This document shows, piece by piece, positions 42,280 through 51,231 of a DNA stretch of 64,000 nucleotides. A program made the translations under genes and the position numbers. The stretch spans positions 1 to 64,000 of the forward strand of contig JALOPI010000003.1 in the NCBI GenBank assembly GCA_025453975.1. Reading direction: 5' to 3'. Below the pieces are notes generated by a model. That model ran no database searches, was not told the origin of the DNA, and saw nothing but the letters and a program-made list of their open reading frames with translations. Within the stretch, counting starts at the first letter, position 1. Each line of letters begins with the position of its first letter. Origin of the DNA: Syntrophobacteraceae bacterium (GTDB lineage: Bacteria > Desulfobacterota > Syntrophobacteria > Syntrophobacterales > Syntrophobacteraceae).

Positions 42280-44343
42280 TCAGGGCGTCGACTGAACACC
42301 GGCCCCAGGCGGGCTTCGAGCCGTCATTACGAGATTCGGAAACTGGCGGGCGTCCATGCCGAGAGAGGCGCACGAGAACGTCAGGTAATGCGGACCCGGA
42401 CGCGCCGGGCTGAACGATGCCTCGTAGACCCCATCGCCCACCTCCAGCACGGGGTACTTGTCGAACCAGGTTCCCGGCGCCAGGGTGGCCTGAAGCCGGA
42501 GATCCGCGACACCCTTGACCGGAGCCCCGCTACCCCGGTCCACCATCCGAACCCGGAGGGTGAAACGCTCGCCCACCAGCGCAGCCCGCTCCCGGGTCAG
42601 GATCTCGATCAGTGGGAGCCGGGCGTCCTTGTCCACCAGCAAAGGATTCGCTGCCGCGGAAAAATCGAAGCAGTGGAGCACCCTGGGGGTATCGAGCAAG
42701 AACGCCACCTGGTAGCGACCTTGCCCCGGAATCCGAACCCTGGCCCCGTAGACTCCGCGCTCTATCTCCCTCACGCCGCGGTCCACCACACGCACGGCCC
42801 GCTGGACGGTCCCGCCATGGCTCCGGAAGCTCCCCATGGCGAACTGCATGCCCTCCATGTAATAGTAGATCATGCTGTCGGCCGGGTTGGCGATGAGAAC
42901 GTGCCCCTCCTCCGGAGTCGGAACGATGGCGTCGGCGAAGGCGTGAAAAGGGGAATCGCCGGGGGGCCTCTGCCCATACTGGATGCGGCTGACGGCCAGG
43001 GTCCGCCCTTGTCCCACCTGTCGCAGTGGGATCAGTACCACCGCTTGGGACCCCTTGCAACGGATATAGGCAAATTCACGGGTGAAAGTGACCTGATCGG
43101 GCTCGCTGTCCATCTCCACCCGCTCGACCACCTTGCCGGTGGCCGTATCCAGAATCAGGAGCTGGCTGGTCCTGGAATTGGCCACGAAGGCGTGACGACC
43201 GTCGGGGGTTATCCGGACCACGCGCAGGCCCGGCTCCAGCTCGAGAGTGCTCAGCACCCGGTGTGAGCCCGCGTCCACCACCGCCACGGTGCCGCTCCCC
43301 GCGCTGGCCACGAAGATCGACTTGCCGAGCTTCGAATAGGCCAGGGAAATGGGATCCACGCCCACAGTGAGCTCTTGAACCCTGGCCAGCCTGCCCACAT
43401 CGATGATGGAGAGCGTGGCTTCCCTGCTGTTGGTCACGAAGGCATACCGGCTATCCTCGGAAAAAGCGATCTCGTGATGGCCCGGCGCCGTGAGGATGCG
43501 TGCAGCCACCTGCCGGGACACCGCGTCGATGACCGTCACGCCGCTCTCCCCGGCCTCCGCCGAGTCGTTGCCCACCCAGAGGTACCTCCCGTCGGGCTGA
43601 AGGGCGATGCGGTAAGGATTCGGACCGGCGTCCACATTCTGGATGACCTTGAAGGTCTCGGTGCTCACCACGGCCACCTGACCCGCCCTGGGCATGGTCA
43701 CGAAGAGCAGCTTGTCGTCCCTGCTGGCCGCCCAGTCTTCGCCGGGACGCTTCAGCTGGATGATGGTATAGAGCTGGGTCACTCCGCTGAAGCTCACGAT
43801 GGGGTCCGTCACCGATATGGTCGCATCGTTGTTGAGGGAGAGGATGAAGTACGAATTGAGATCCACGTCGGGCCGGTAGGCGAGGGAGCCCTGCATGTAA
43901 AGTCCGATCTTCTCCTTGCAGGTGAGGCCACCCCCCTCCTTCTCACCGGGCACGGGCTTGTCCCTGTCCAGCCAGACGGAAGGCGACAGCACCGAAAGGG
44001 GCGCGCCCGTCGTGGCATCCTTCACCGTGAACCTCAGATCAGCCATCTGGCCGTGGAGGATTCTGGAGCCTTCCAGGGCAGCGACGGAAAACTCGATCTC
44101 GGCGTCCTGGCGGGTGAGCTTCTGCTTCACGGGCGCTCCGGGGTCCGGGAGCCCTGCGGGAGCCTCGGAAACAGTGGCGTCGGGGCCGGCCGCGACGTGG
44201 TCGGGCGAAGCGACCGTCGCGGCTCCAGGATTGACGGTCCGCGAAGATGCCAACCCGGTGCTCGCAAGCCCCAGGAGGCCCAGCAGAAAGAGAATGACGA
44301 CTCGCCGCCTCCTCCAGGCCCCAATGATTCTATCTTCCTTCAT
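42280..44343 (-). CDS. Periplasmic YncE/YVTN-type beta-propeller protein
   Basis: 687 residues. After a basic, hydrophobic export signal (about 12-33) comes an Ala/Pro-rich linker and an N-terminal domain (about 75-190, with LTCKEKIGLYMQG). A seven-bladed YVTN-like propeller (about 200-520) follows, with repeated blades such as LFVTMPRAGQVAVVSTET, LWVGNDSAEAG, AFVTNSREATLSIIDV, IFVASAGSGTVAVVDA and AFVANSRTSQLLILDT. The C-terminal region (about 560-687) is an immunoglobulin-like beta domain. Such propellers accompany periplasmic oxidoreductases and may scaffold them or bind metal. It starts 167 bases after the multicopper oxidase and 31 bases before the SCO-like gene. Confidence 0.82.
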   Translation of the reverse strand: MKEDRIIGAWRRRRVVILFLLGLLGLASTGLASSRTVNPGAATVASPDHVAAGPDATVSEAPAGLPDPGAPVKQKLTRQDAEIEFSVAALEGSRILHGQMADLRFTVKDATTGAPLSVLSPSVWLDRDKPVPGEKEGGGLTCKEKIGLYMQGSLAYRPDVDLNSYFILSLNNDATISVTDPIVSFSGVTQLYTIIQLKRPGEDWAASRDDKLLFVTMPRAGQVAVVSTETFKVIQNVDAGPNPYRIALQPDGRYLWVGNDSAEAGESGVTVIDAVSRQVAARILTAPGHHEIAFSEDSRYAFVTNSREATLSIIDVGRLARVQELTVGVDPISLAYSKLGKSIFVASAGSGTVAVVDAGSHRVLSTLELEPGLRVVRITPDGRHAFVANSRTSQLLILDTATGKVVERVEMDSEPDQVTFTREFAYIRCKGSQAVVLIPLRQVGQGRTLAVSRIQYGQRPPGDSPFHAFADAIVPTPEEGHVLIANPADSMIYYYMEGMQFAMGSFRSHGGTVQRAVRVVDRGVREIERGVYGARVRIPGQGRYQVAFLLDTPRVLHCFDFSAAANPLLVDKDARLPLIEILTRERAALVGERFTLRVRMVDRGSGAPVKGVADLRLQATLAPGTWFDKYPVLEVGDGVYEASFSPARPGPHYLTFSCASLGMDARQFPNLVMTARSPPGAGVQSTP

Positions 44344-44510
44344 GAGGATAACCTCCCTTCCAGCTCACAAAACCAATGCAGGATTCTTCTCGACATTCAC
44401 TCCCCGCGCAGCCGTCCTCGCCCAGGACGGGAGAAAGAAGGGGCGCGGGCCCCTTTTGCACCCGCACCCCGGTCATCCGTCACCGGGCTGAGTCCGGTCC
44501 CCCCGATCCG

Positions 44511-47500
44511 TCACTCCACACGGAAGATGGCCCACTGCCCCTCGAGGTTCTTGAAGGCATCCTGCATCCGGATGAGATAGTCTCCACGAATCCTGAAGGC
44601 GCCACCCGCCCCGTGCTCCAGCACGATGTCGTAATGACTGCTGGGGCCCAGGCCTTCCTGACTGCCCACTCTCTGAGAAGTGGGGTTGCTGGCGATGCCC
44701 GTCGGCCCCCCGATGGCCACGTTGCCGTTGTAAGGCTCACGCTGCCACAGATGGCCGTGGATGGCCAGGGTACCAAAACGGGAGGTCCCGTCCGGCACCA
44801 TGAAATGGAACCGCGTGGCCGCGCCGGCTGCAGCCCTGAAGACGGGGGTCTGAGGATCGCCGCCCACCCGGCCATTGGCGAAAAGGTCCGCCTGTGGGAA
44901 ATCCCTCGACATCTGGCCGAAGGGCAGGTGCGGCGGGAACCCGAGGCGGTACCAGGCCGGCTCCGTTCTGTAGTTGATGGTCTTCTGACCCGAATCCTCG
45001 CTGACGTCGGCGGAGAAGCGGCCCTCCCCGCCGATCATGGGAACGGGGTGATTGGTGAGGGAATAGTAGATCTGGGTCTGGTTCTGAAGAATGGCCACGA
45101 AATCACGCACACCCCTCCGAGGCAGGCCGGATCCCCTTACGGAGGCTGAAGCCCGGGAGTCCCGATCCTCCCGGATGATCGCATTCCTCGGGTAGACCAC
45201 CATGCCGCCCACCAGCCCCTTGCCGCCCTGTTCGATCCGGTCAGCGGGCATCAGGTTCAGCCCGCCGAATTCCACCGGGGTGGCGATGAGCCGAAACCGG
45301 TTGCCCACCGTGCGCTGCAGGCGGATGTCCCCGGCATACCAGCGGTACTGCACCACACCTCCGGGAGGGGCCGTCTGGATCGGGTTCCTGCCCACATTGG
45401 CCCCGTCGCTCCGCGTCACGTCATACTCCAGGAGCTGCGGATGAAGACCGACATGGCTCGAGGGCTTGATGTCGTTGAGATTGAACGTCACCTTCGGATC
45501 CTCGCTCTTATCGATGATGGGCGGCATGAGGTGCCATCCAGGAAGATCTGGAGGCATCTCCGCCGGGAGCCGGTTCCTCAGGGTCACTTCGATGCACTCG
45601 CCCGCCCGGGCCCGGAGGATCAGCGGCTCCACGGGAGCGCCCCGACGGAGTCGTCCTGTTCGCCGGTCGAGGTCGCCCGTCCGGACGTACAGGAGAGCCG
45701 TGGGGTTGTGCAGCGGCCCGACTCCCCCCTCCACGACGCTTCCACCCCCTCCGGGCTCGGGCTCGCCCGCGACATCGGGGATGGCCGTCGGCCTGGAGTT
45801 CAGGATGAGCGTCGTGGAGGGAAGGCCATTGGCGTCGATGAGCACATCAGCGGCCCTCACCGCCGTGATATCCACGCGGTTCCGCCTGGCGCTCCTGGGG
45901 CAGACCCCCACGAACTGCCGATCGTTGTCGAAATCCTCGAGATTCTCGATGAATGGAGCACCTCCCCCTTCGCCAGGGAGTGGAGCCAGATCGGGCCTGG
46001 CATCGGCATAGCTCCTCAGGTAGCCCCATATGCCGTTCCAGTAGCCGGGCGATCCAGCGTTCATGGTGTAGAGGTAATCCGCCACCCGCCCATTCTGATC
46101 CTTGTCGGCAATGATGGGCGTCCTCAGCTGGAACTGCTCATTGATCCCCATCTGGTGCGTGTTGCGCCAGCCGGAGCTGATGTTGGCGAACTCCTGGAGC
46201 CACTTGAGGCCATGAACCGTGATGTTGTGCGCCTCCTCGGTGGCACCGGTCTGCACCTTGATGCGGACGCGATCCCCCTGGTAGACCCTCAGGATGGGCG
46301 TGGCAGGGTCCGTGGGCCCCACATCGGCGGTGAGCTGAGTCTCCGCCGGGGTGCCGAGGGGGGTGCCGATGTTGATCGTGCCTCCCAGATCCCCCCCCAG
46401 ACTGGCGGGCGGGAGAGGATCGTTGTAGGTCGTTCCCCGCACCGCCGCCGGCATGAGCTGGTTGAGCTCGGGGATCTTGCGCTCGATGGACGAGGAGAAG
46501 GCGAAGGCCAGGTCCCCAGCCGGTCCGTCGGCCTGCCCCCCGGGGATGGACGTCCCCGGAACGACTTTATCCGGATCGAAGATCCTGAAGCCGACGGGCT
46601 CGTTGCGGTAGTTCACGACATACATGGTGTGGCCTTCGGCATTGATGGCCTCGGGGCAGGGCCGCGGCTGGAGACCGGGGCACTCGCTGGGAAACGCCAG
46701 CACATCGCCGGGGTTGTCGGCGAGGGCGTTGGGGGCTTCCACTCGCACCACCGGGTTGATGGCCTTGCGGAAGCTTTGAGGATTATCCGGGCCGGTGACG
46801 CCGTTGAAGTCCTTCTTGTAGGCGTGCTGGAAGTCCGACCACTCGAGGTAGAACTCACGGAAGCTCGGCTCCAGGGGATTGTTCCCGCCGATGATCCGAG
46901 CCTGCCAGGATGTGGGGCCGCCGTCGCTCCTCGTTCCGAAGGTCTCTTCCCGCTCGTTGTGCTTCCAGATGGACCCCGCGGGCTCCACCAGCAGCGTGGC
47001 GTAGAGCCCCACCTGCTGATGGGTGGAAGGTCCGAAGTGGTCGTGGGTGAAGACCACCCCCAGGGTACGATCCTCGCCCCTGGCGTTGAGGATGGGGTCC
47101 GCGAACCAGCGCTGCACGGTGGTACGGGCTCCCAGCCAACGATCGTTGGGCCCGGGGCCGAAGAATTCATGCTCCGCGGCCGTCAGCCGGCTCCGCCCTC
47201 CCGTCAGGCTCACGATCCCCCCCTCCGCGTTGATGGCGTTGATGCGCTCCCGAACCTCGTCGGGGCTCAGGGTGCCATCCTCGTAGTTGAAGCCGTTGGC
47301 GGCCCCGTCCGCCGAGGTCACGTCGAACTTCACCATGTGGATGTGCTGTCCGATGACATCCGTGGGCGTCCGCACCTGGTAGTCATCCAGCTCGTAGAGG
47401 CTGGGAACGAGATTGGTGTGGTGAAACTCCGCGCAATCGAGCGTGTTCAGCCGCATGACGAAAGGCTCGGGCGGCCTCGCTCCCGACAGGGTTGGCGCCA

Positions 47501-49904
47501 CGTCCTCCCAGAGCGTGATGATGCGCTGCTGCGGGTGATGGTAGCCGATCTTATTGAAGATCATGTCCAGCTGGATGTTGGCCGCCTTGTAAACCCTGGG
47601 GCTATCCGCGCCGAACTCAACGTTCTGAGGAGTCAGGCTCGTCTCGCCCCTGAAGAACGGGTTCGATGCGGCGCTGGTCGGCTGGCCGTTGTCGTCCATG
47701 CAGGGGTCGGCATAGGGCGCGCCCCGAACGGGTGGACGCCCGTTGGTCAAGAAGCCGCCTTCACCCCTGGCCTCCGTGCCGTCGGGCAGGAACGTGTCAT
47801 GAGATCTCAGGCTGTGAAAGCTCATGGCCACCGCTTCCGCATCGGTTCCCAGCTCGGGGAGCTGCACGGCCGTGGCTCTCGCCAGTGCCTTGCTGAAGTC
47901 CCACCGACTCTCCACGTGAGCCGTGAGATCGCCGTCCGCATTGGCTCCCAGGGGTCCCGTGATCATATGGCGCGGAAGTCCGCCGTCCGACAGCAGGTCC
48001 AGGGGTGGCGTGGGCGGACGATGGCCCGCCACGCCCGCAATGTAGAAGGGGTAGCCCGGATTGCTGCCAGCTCCACTCAAGGCATTCCCCCTGAGGTCGA
48101 CCTGGCTGCCGGGAAGACCCAGCTCGGCCCCCGCCCTCACCGTGGCAGGCCCGGGCATGGGTGCCATGGGCGCGCCGGGCACCGGCACCACTCCCGGAAT
48201 CGGCGTTCCCGCCACGATCTCGCCATCGGGAAGGGCACGGGCCCCGCTGACGGGCGCGTTCATCTCAAAGGGGCTCTGCTTCAGGGCAAGAACCGTTCCC
48301 CGCTCGAACACGTCGTGGATCCTCCAGAGCGCCCACATGCCCTGGGCGAAATGGGGATAGAAGTGACAATGGAAGATGGCGTCCCCCGGCGTCTTGTTGC
48401 GGTTCCCACTGCCGCCGTGGGCCACGTCGTAGGTGTACCCGCTCCCCGCCCCGATGGTCTGGCCGTCCAGGTAGGACGAGCTGTCGTTCTGGGGTGAGAA
48501 GGCCCACTGGTGCGCATGGAGGTGGAACATGTGCTGCTCCTTGGGGCCGGCATGGAGGTTGCGAATCTTGACGTGATCGTTGAGATAGCTGTGATGGACT
48601 CCGGCGGGATCGTCCGGATAGAGAGCCCGGGTGGCGACCTGCGTCGGGTCCCTGGGAGGCGGGAGCGACCCGGGAGGCAGCAGCTCCAGTCCCTGGTTGG
48701 CCGGTCTGTCCACGATCATGCCCGGATCGCCCACGACCCAGGACGTCAGGAAGAACTCCTCGTACTTGCAGTCGTTGCAGTCCCACATGGGTCCAACCCC
48801 CAGCCGGTTGGCAATGATCTCGGCCCCGATACCCCCCGTCGCATAGTTGATGGCGAAGGTATCTCGGACACCGTGGAGCGTGTGGCCCAGGACGGCATCG
48901 TTGAAGAAGCCCGCGAAAGACTGTATGGCAAACACCTCGTCATGGAAGATGACGGTGAATTCCCTGAAAGGCTTGTGCTGATCGGGGTTGATGGGCGTGG
49001 TCGCATAGTGGGTCCCCGGGACGAAGCTTCCCCGCCCCGGTCCCGTGATGATGGCGTTGATGTCCGAATGCACGATCCGATTGCCCTGGGTCATCCTGAC
49101 GATGGGCAGCCCGGCCTTGCCTTCGCTCACATAGGGCTCCCTATCGGGATAGACCGCGTCATAATTGAGAATGGGGTGCCCCTGCCCGGGCGTCTGTCCG
49201 ACGGTCGCCAGATCGATCTCCTCCCGGGTGAGCTGACTCCGATACCACTCGGACCCGGCAGGCTCGACGTTCACCGCGCCGAAGAGACCGTGGGTGATGG
49301 TCCCTCCCCCGCCCTCGGCTCCCGCCGTGGCTCCCATGCTGGCCAGCAGATACGTGTTCTCATACTGTGCGTAGAACTTGTATCTCCGGGTCTGGCCGAC
49401 CGGGACGAGGCTGCTCGCGTTACGCCCCACGTGTGAGCCGTCACTGCCGATGTCACCCACGAGCTGCATCCCGTTCACATGGATGGACGCCTCACGGGTG
49501 AGGGGTATGTCGCCTCCCTGCCCCGGGATCGCCGGCGGCGGACCGAGGAGGTTGGTGAAGCTGATCTCCAGACAGCTCCCGGCGTTCATCCTGAGTACCA
49601 GGGGACGCGGACGCTTGTCGGGACGCAGCGTCACGAGGCCCGGAGACAGGGTCCCCCCCGCCGACTCGGGCGCCCCCGAAACCTTGTCCACCACGTCCCG
49701 ACGCAAAGCGTACATCATGCCGTTGGGATTGAAGGCCCCCAGACGATTGTAGAAGAACGGCTGGTCCAGCGCCACCACATCCGCCGTGAAGGTCTCACCG
49801 CACTGTTGCGCCACGGCTTCGGACGGATAGCTGGACACGGCGAGGAAGAAAACCGATACCGCAGCCGCGGTAAGACTCCCGAAGAGATTGAAGTGCCCAG
49901 TCAT
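44511..49904 (-). CDS. Very large secreted multicopper oxidase, MofA-like (1797 aa)
   Basis: Predicted exported multicopper oxidase. The ATG at 49904 follows a perfect AAGGAGGAGAAA; a signal peptide (about 1-34) ends near SEAVAQQ. Three tandem units of about 450-560 residues are recognisable from the recurring segment P.VLR.....C.E....N.L followed by H....-(S)DG...GRN. Unit 1 has HMFHLHAHQW (about 453-462) and the blue-copper motif FHCHFYPHFAQGM (about 509-521); unit 2 has EFHHTNL, GQHIHMV and THDHFGPSTHQQ (about 953-964); unit 3 has AIHGHLW but no HCH. The size and the HLHAHQW/FHCHFYPHF motifs resemble MofA-type Mn(II)-oxidising oxidases, so metal oxidation is a reasonable but unproven role. 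It heads the locus with beta-propeller, SCO-like and cytochrome fusion genes. Confidence 0.88.
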   Translation of the reverse strand: MTGHFNLFGSLTAAAVSVFFLAVSSYPSEAVAQQCGETFTADVVALDQPFFYNRLGAFNPNGMMYALRRDVVDKVSGAPESAGGTLSPGLVTLRPDKRPRPLVLRMNAGSCLEISFTNLLGPPPAIPGQGGDIPLTREASIHVNGMQLVGDIGSDGSHVGRNASSLVPVGQTRRYKFYAQYENTYLLASMGATAGAEGGGGTITHGLFGAVNVEPAGSEWYRSQLTREEIDLATVGQTPGQGHPILNYDAVYPDREPYVSEGKAGLPIVRMTQGNRIVHSDINAIITGPGRGSFVPGTHYATTPINPDQHKPFREFTVIFHDEVFAIQSFAGFFNDAVLGHTLHGVRDTFAINYATGGIGAEIIANRLGVGPMWDCNDCKYEEFFLTSWVVGDPGMIVDRPANQGLELLPPGSLPPPRDPTQVATRALYPDDPAGVHHSYLNDHVKIRNLHAGPKEQHMFHLHAHQWAFSPQNDSSSYLDGQTIGAGSGYTYDVAHGGSGNRNKTPGDAIFHCHFYPHFAQGMWALWRIHDVFERGTVLALKQSPFEMNAPVSGARALPDGEIVAGTPIPGVVPVPGAPMAPMPGPATVRAGAELGLPGSQVDLRGNALSGAGSNPGYPFYIAGVAGHRPPTPPLDLLSDGGLPRHMITGPLGANADGDLTAHVESRWDFSKALARATAVQLPELGTDAEAVAMSFHSLRSHDTFLPDGTEARGEGGFLTNGRPPVRGAPYADPCMDDNGQPTSAASNPFFRGETSLTPQNVEFGADSPRVYKAANIQLDMIFNKIGYHHPQQRIITLWEDVAPTLSGARPPEPFVMRLNTLDCAEFHHTNLVPSLYELDDYQVRTPTDVIGQHIHMVKFDVTSADGAANGFNYEDGTLSPDEVRERINAINAEGGIVSLTGGRSRLTAAEHEFFGPGPNDRWLGARTTVQRWFADPILNARGEDRTLGVVFTHDHFGPSTHQQVGLYATLLVEPAGSIWKHNEREETFGTRSDGGPTSWQARIIGGNNPLEPSFREFYLEWSDFQHAYKKDFNGVTGPDNPQSFRKAINPVVRVEAPNALADNPGDVLAFPSECPGLQPRPCPEAINAEGHTMYVVNYRNEPVGFRIFDPDKVVPGTSIPGGQADGPAGDLAFAFSSSIERKIPELNQLMPAAVRGTTYNDPLPPASLGGDLGGTINIGTPLGTPAETQLTADVGPTDPATPILRVYQGDRVRIKVQTGATEEAHNITVHGLKWLQEFANISSGWRNTHQMGINEQFQLRTPIIADKDQNGRVADYLYTMNAGSPGYWNGIWGYLRSYADARPDLAPLPGEGGGAPFIENLEDFDNDRQFVGVCPRSARRNRVDITAVRAADVLIDANGLPSTTLILNSRPTAIPDVAGEPEPGGGGSVVEGGVGPLHNPTALLYVRTGDLDRRTGRLRRGAPVEPLILRARAGECIEVTLRNRLPAEMPPDLPGWHLMPPIIDKSEDPKVTFNLNDIKPSSHVGLHPQLLEYDVTRSDGANVGRNPIQTAPPGGVVQYRWYAGDIRLQRTVGNRFRLIATPVEFGGLNLMPADRIEQGGKGLVGGMVVYPRNAIIREDRDSRASASVRGSGLPRRGVRDFVAILQNQTQIYYSLTNHPVPMIGGEGRFSADVSEDSGQKTINYRTEPAWYRLGFPPHLPFGQMSRDFPQADLFANGRVGGDPQTPVFRAAAGAATRFHFMVPDGTSRFGTLAIHGHLWQREPYNGNVAIGGPTGIASNPTSQRVGSQEGLGPSSHYDIVLEHGAGGAFRIRGDYLIRMQDAFKNLEGQWAIFRVE

Positions 49905-50029
49905 TTTCTCCTCCTTGTGCCCCACGAGGGCGCCCGGCACCGCTGGATGCGGAACCGGAATGGCACCGGGTCCACATCCTCCCGGCGTTCAATTTCGCGA
50001 ACGACGAACATCGCCGTTTGCGGGTAGGG

Positions 50030-50180
50030 AAATGATCAACACTACTGGCAAGCTCCTACACACCCAATGCTAGTTACTGTATCTATACTTAACAGAGCAT
50101 CTAAGTTAAAATACGTACTAGTAATCATTCACATACGGCAAACGATAGCTATGGCCGCATAGCTACAAGTAGCTATCCAT
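50030..50180. promoter_or_regulatory. A+T-rich island upstream of the multicopper oxidase with three mutually complementary arms
   Basis: This stretch is markedly A+T-rich against its surroundings. It contains three copies of TAGCTA (50146, 50160, 50170). TAGCTATG (50146-50153) pairs perfectly with CATAGCTA (50158-50165) around a GCCG loop; GATAGCTA (50144-50151) alternatively pairs with TAGCTATC (50170-50177). Short palindromes TACGTA (50112-50117) and TACTAGTA (50116-50123) lie nearby. It is the only plausible control region for the 49904-44511 gene, about 125-270 bases from its start. No single -35/-10 pair stands out. Confidence 0.5.
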
Positions 50181-50313
50181 TGTATGAAACCATGGCTGCG
50201 GAGGATGGTCTTTGGCTCGGGAACAGACAAGGGGATAGGAGCCCAGGGGGTATCGGGGCCACCTCGGGGAGGGTTTTTCTCAATGATTGGAGGCAGAATC
50301 AAGGTTCTACAAG

Positions 50314-50337
50314 CCTGCCCCCCGGATGCGGGGCAGG
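50314..50337 (-). terminator. Hairpin after the 207-aa gene, possible terminator
   Basis: CCTGCCCC (50314-50321) and GGGGCAGG (50330-50337) form an 8-bp G+C-rich stem with an 8-base loop, 64 bases past the stop of the minus-strand gene at 50402. No U-run follows on the minus strand, so factor-independent termination is doubtful. Confidence 0.35.
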
Positions 50338-50401
50338 GAATCACGGGAGGGCGGCTCCAGGAGTGAGAGGGCAGTCGGCGGCTCGCGCCGCCATGCCTGA
50401 T

Positions 50402-51025
50402 TCAGTGGGGCCGACCCTCGTCGGGGGAGATCTCCACGGAGAAGACGACCCAATCCGTCCCCCACCGCGGGATGTCCAGCTCCCCCGGAGCGATCTTTTG
50501 CCCGTCGGCGACGATGGAGGTGGAGGCTGCCCAGAATCCGGGAGGCCGCGATTCCAGGAATTCCGCAAGCTCTCGAGCCTGGACACGGATCCCCCCCTGC
50601 AGCAGGTCCCGCTCCAGTGCCGTGGCCGTGAGGTTGAAGAGCTTCACGCGCACATCCCCGCAACAGGGCTCTTCACGGCAATCGCCTTGCGAGAAGGAGA
50701 TGCCGCTTCGCAGCGAGGCATAGTAGCCGCCCCGACGCATGGTGGCTCCCACCAGGCCCGGCATGGCGGCCGAGAGGGCCAGGGTGCACCCGTCTCTGAC
50801 ATTGACCGAGTCCAGATCGTCGACGGGCTTGCCGTCAAGAAAAACGCTCTGAACCAGCTGCTCGACGAGCTCGGAGCCCAACCCCAGAGTGTTCATGAGA
50901 AAGCCCCTGATGCTGCCACATCCTTCGGCTCGCACCAGGAATCCCCCTTGAAGGAGGAGGGAAAAGCCGGGCAAACCGCCGTCGGGAAATGTCATTCGGA
51001 CCGTGTGCTTCACTGCTCTCTCCAT
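50402..51025 (-). CDS. Unknown protein with possible beta-grasp N-terminal half (207 aa)
   Basis: No established family recognised. ATG 51025 is chosen because AAGGA lies just upstream; a TTG five codons earlier is possible. No signal peptide is seen. Residues ~8-95 have a layout like MoaD/ThiS beta-grasp proteins: an N-terminal hairpin (FSLLLQGGFLVRA), a helix after GCGSIRGFLMNTLGL, then SVFLDGKPVDDLDS...VRDGCTLALSAAMPGLVGA, where 'DGKPV' and 'DG..LAL' mirror the family's NGKPV and GD.V.L strands. The second half has a Cys-rich loop GDCREEPCCG and ends FSVEISPDEGRPH. Neighbouring genes give no functional link. The fold suggestion is inference from pattern only. Confidence 0.6.
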   Translation of the reverse strand: MERAVKHTVRMTFPDGGLPGFSLLLQGGFLVRAEGCGSIRGFLMNTLGLGSELVEQLVQSVFLDGKPVDDLDSVNVRDGCTLALSAAMPGLVGATMRRGGYYASLRSGISFSQGDCREEPCCGDVRVKLFNLTATALERDLLQGGIRVQARELAEFLESRPPGFWAASTSIVADGQKIAPGELDIPRWGTDWVVFSVEISPDEGRPH

Positions 51026-51231
51026 TGATTTCCTTTTCAACAGCCCCCAGGGCGCTGCGCATCTCCGAGCTGAATGCCCGGCAGGGGGCCGCCTGTACGG
51101 ATCTCCGGCGATCCCGTCAAAAGTCGTGCGCCAAGGGCCCGGTCGTGGGATAATGGGTCCTGAAGCCAGCCCGGTTCAGGATGAGACCACCGGGCACGGC
51201 GATGCCGCACACTCCACCACGGGTTGCCCAC

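Noticed and set aside
45441-48497. 1018-codon plus-strand open frame opposite the multicopper oxidase
   Set aside because: Antisense to a gene with clear copper motifs and signal peptide; no recognisable family. Similar shadows lie opposite sucA (3532-5961) and the sensor kinase (35658-38393).
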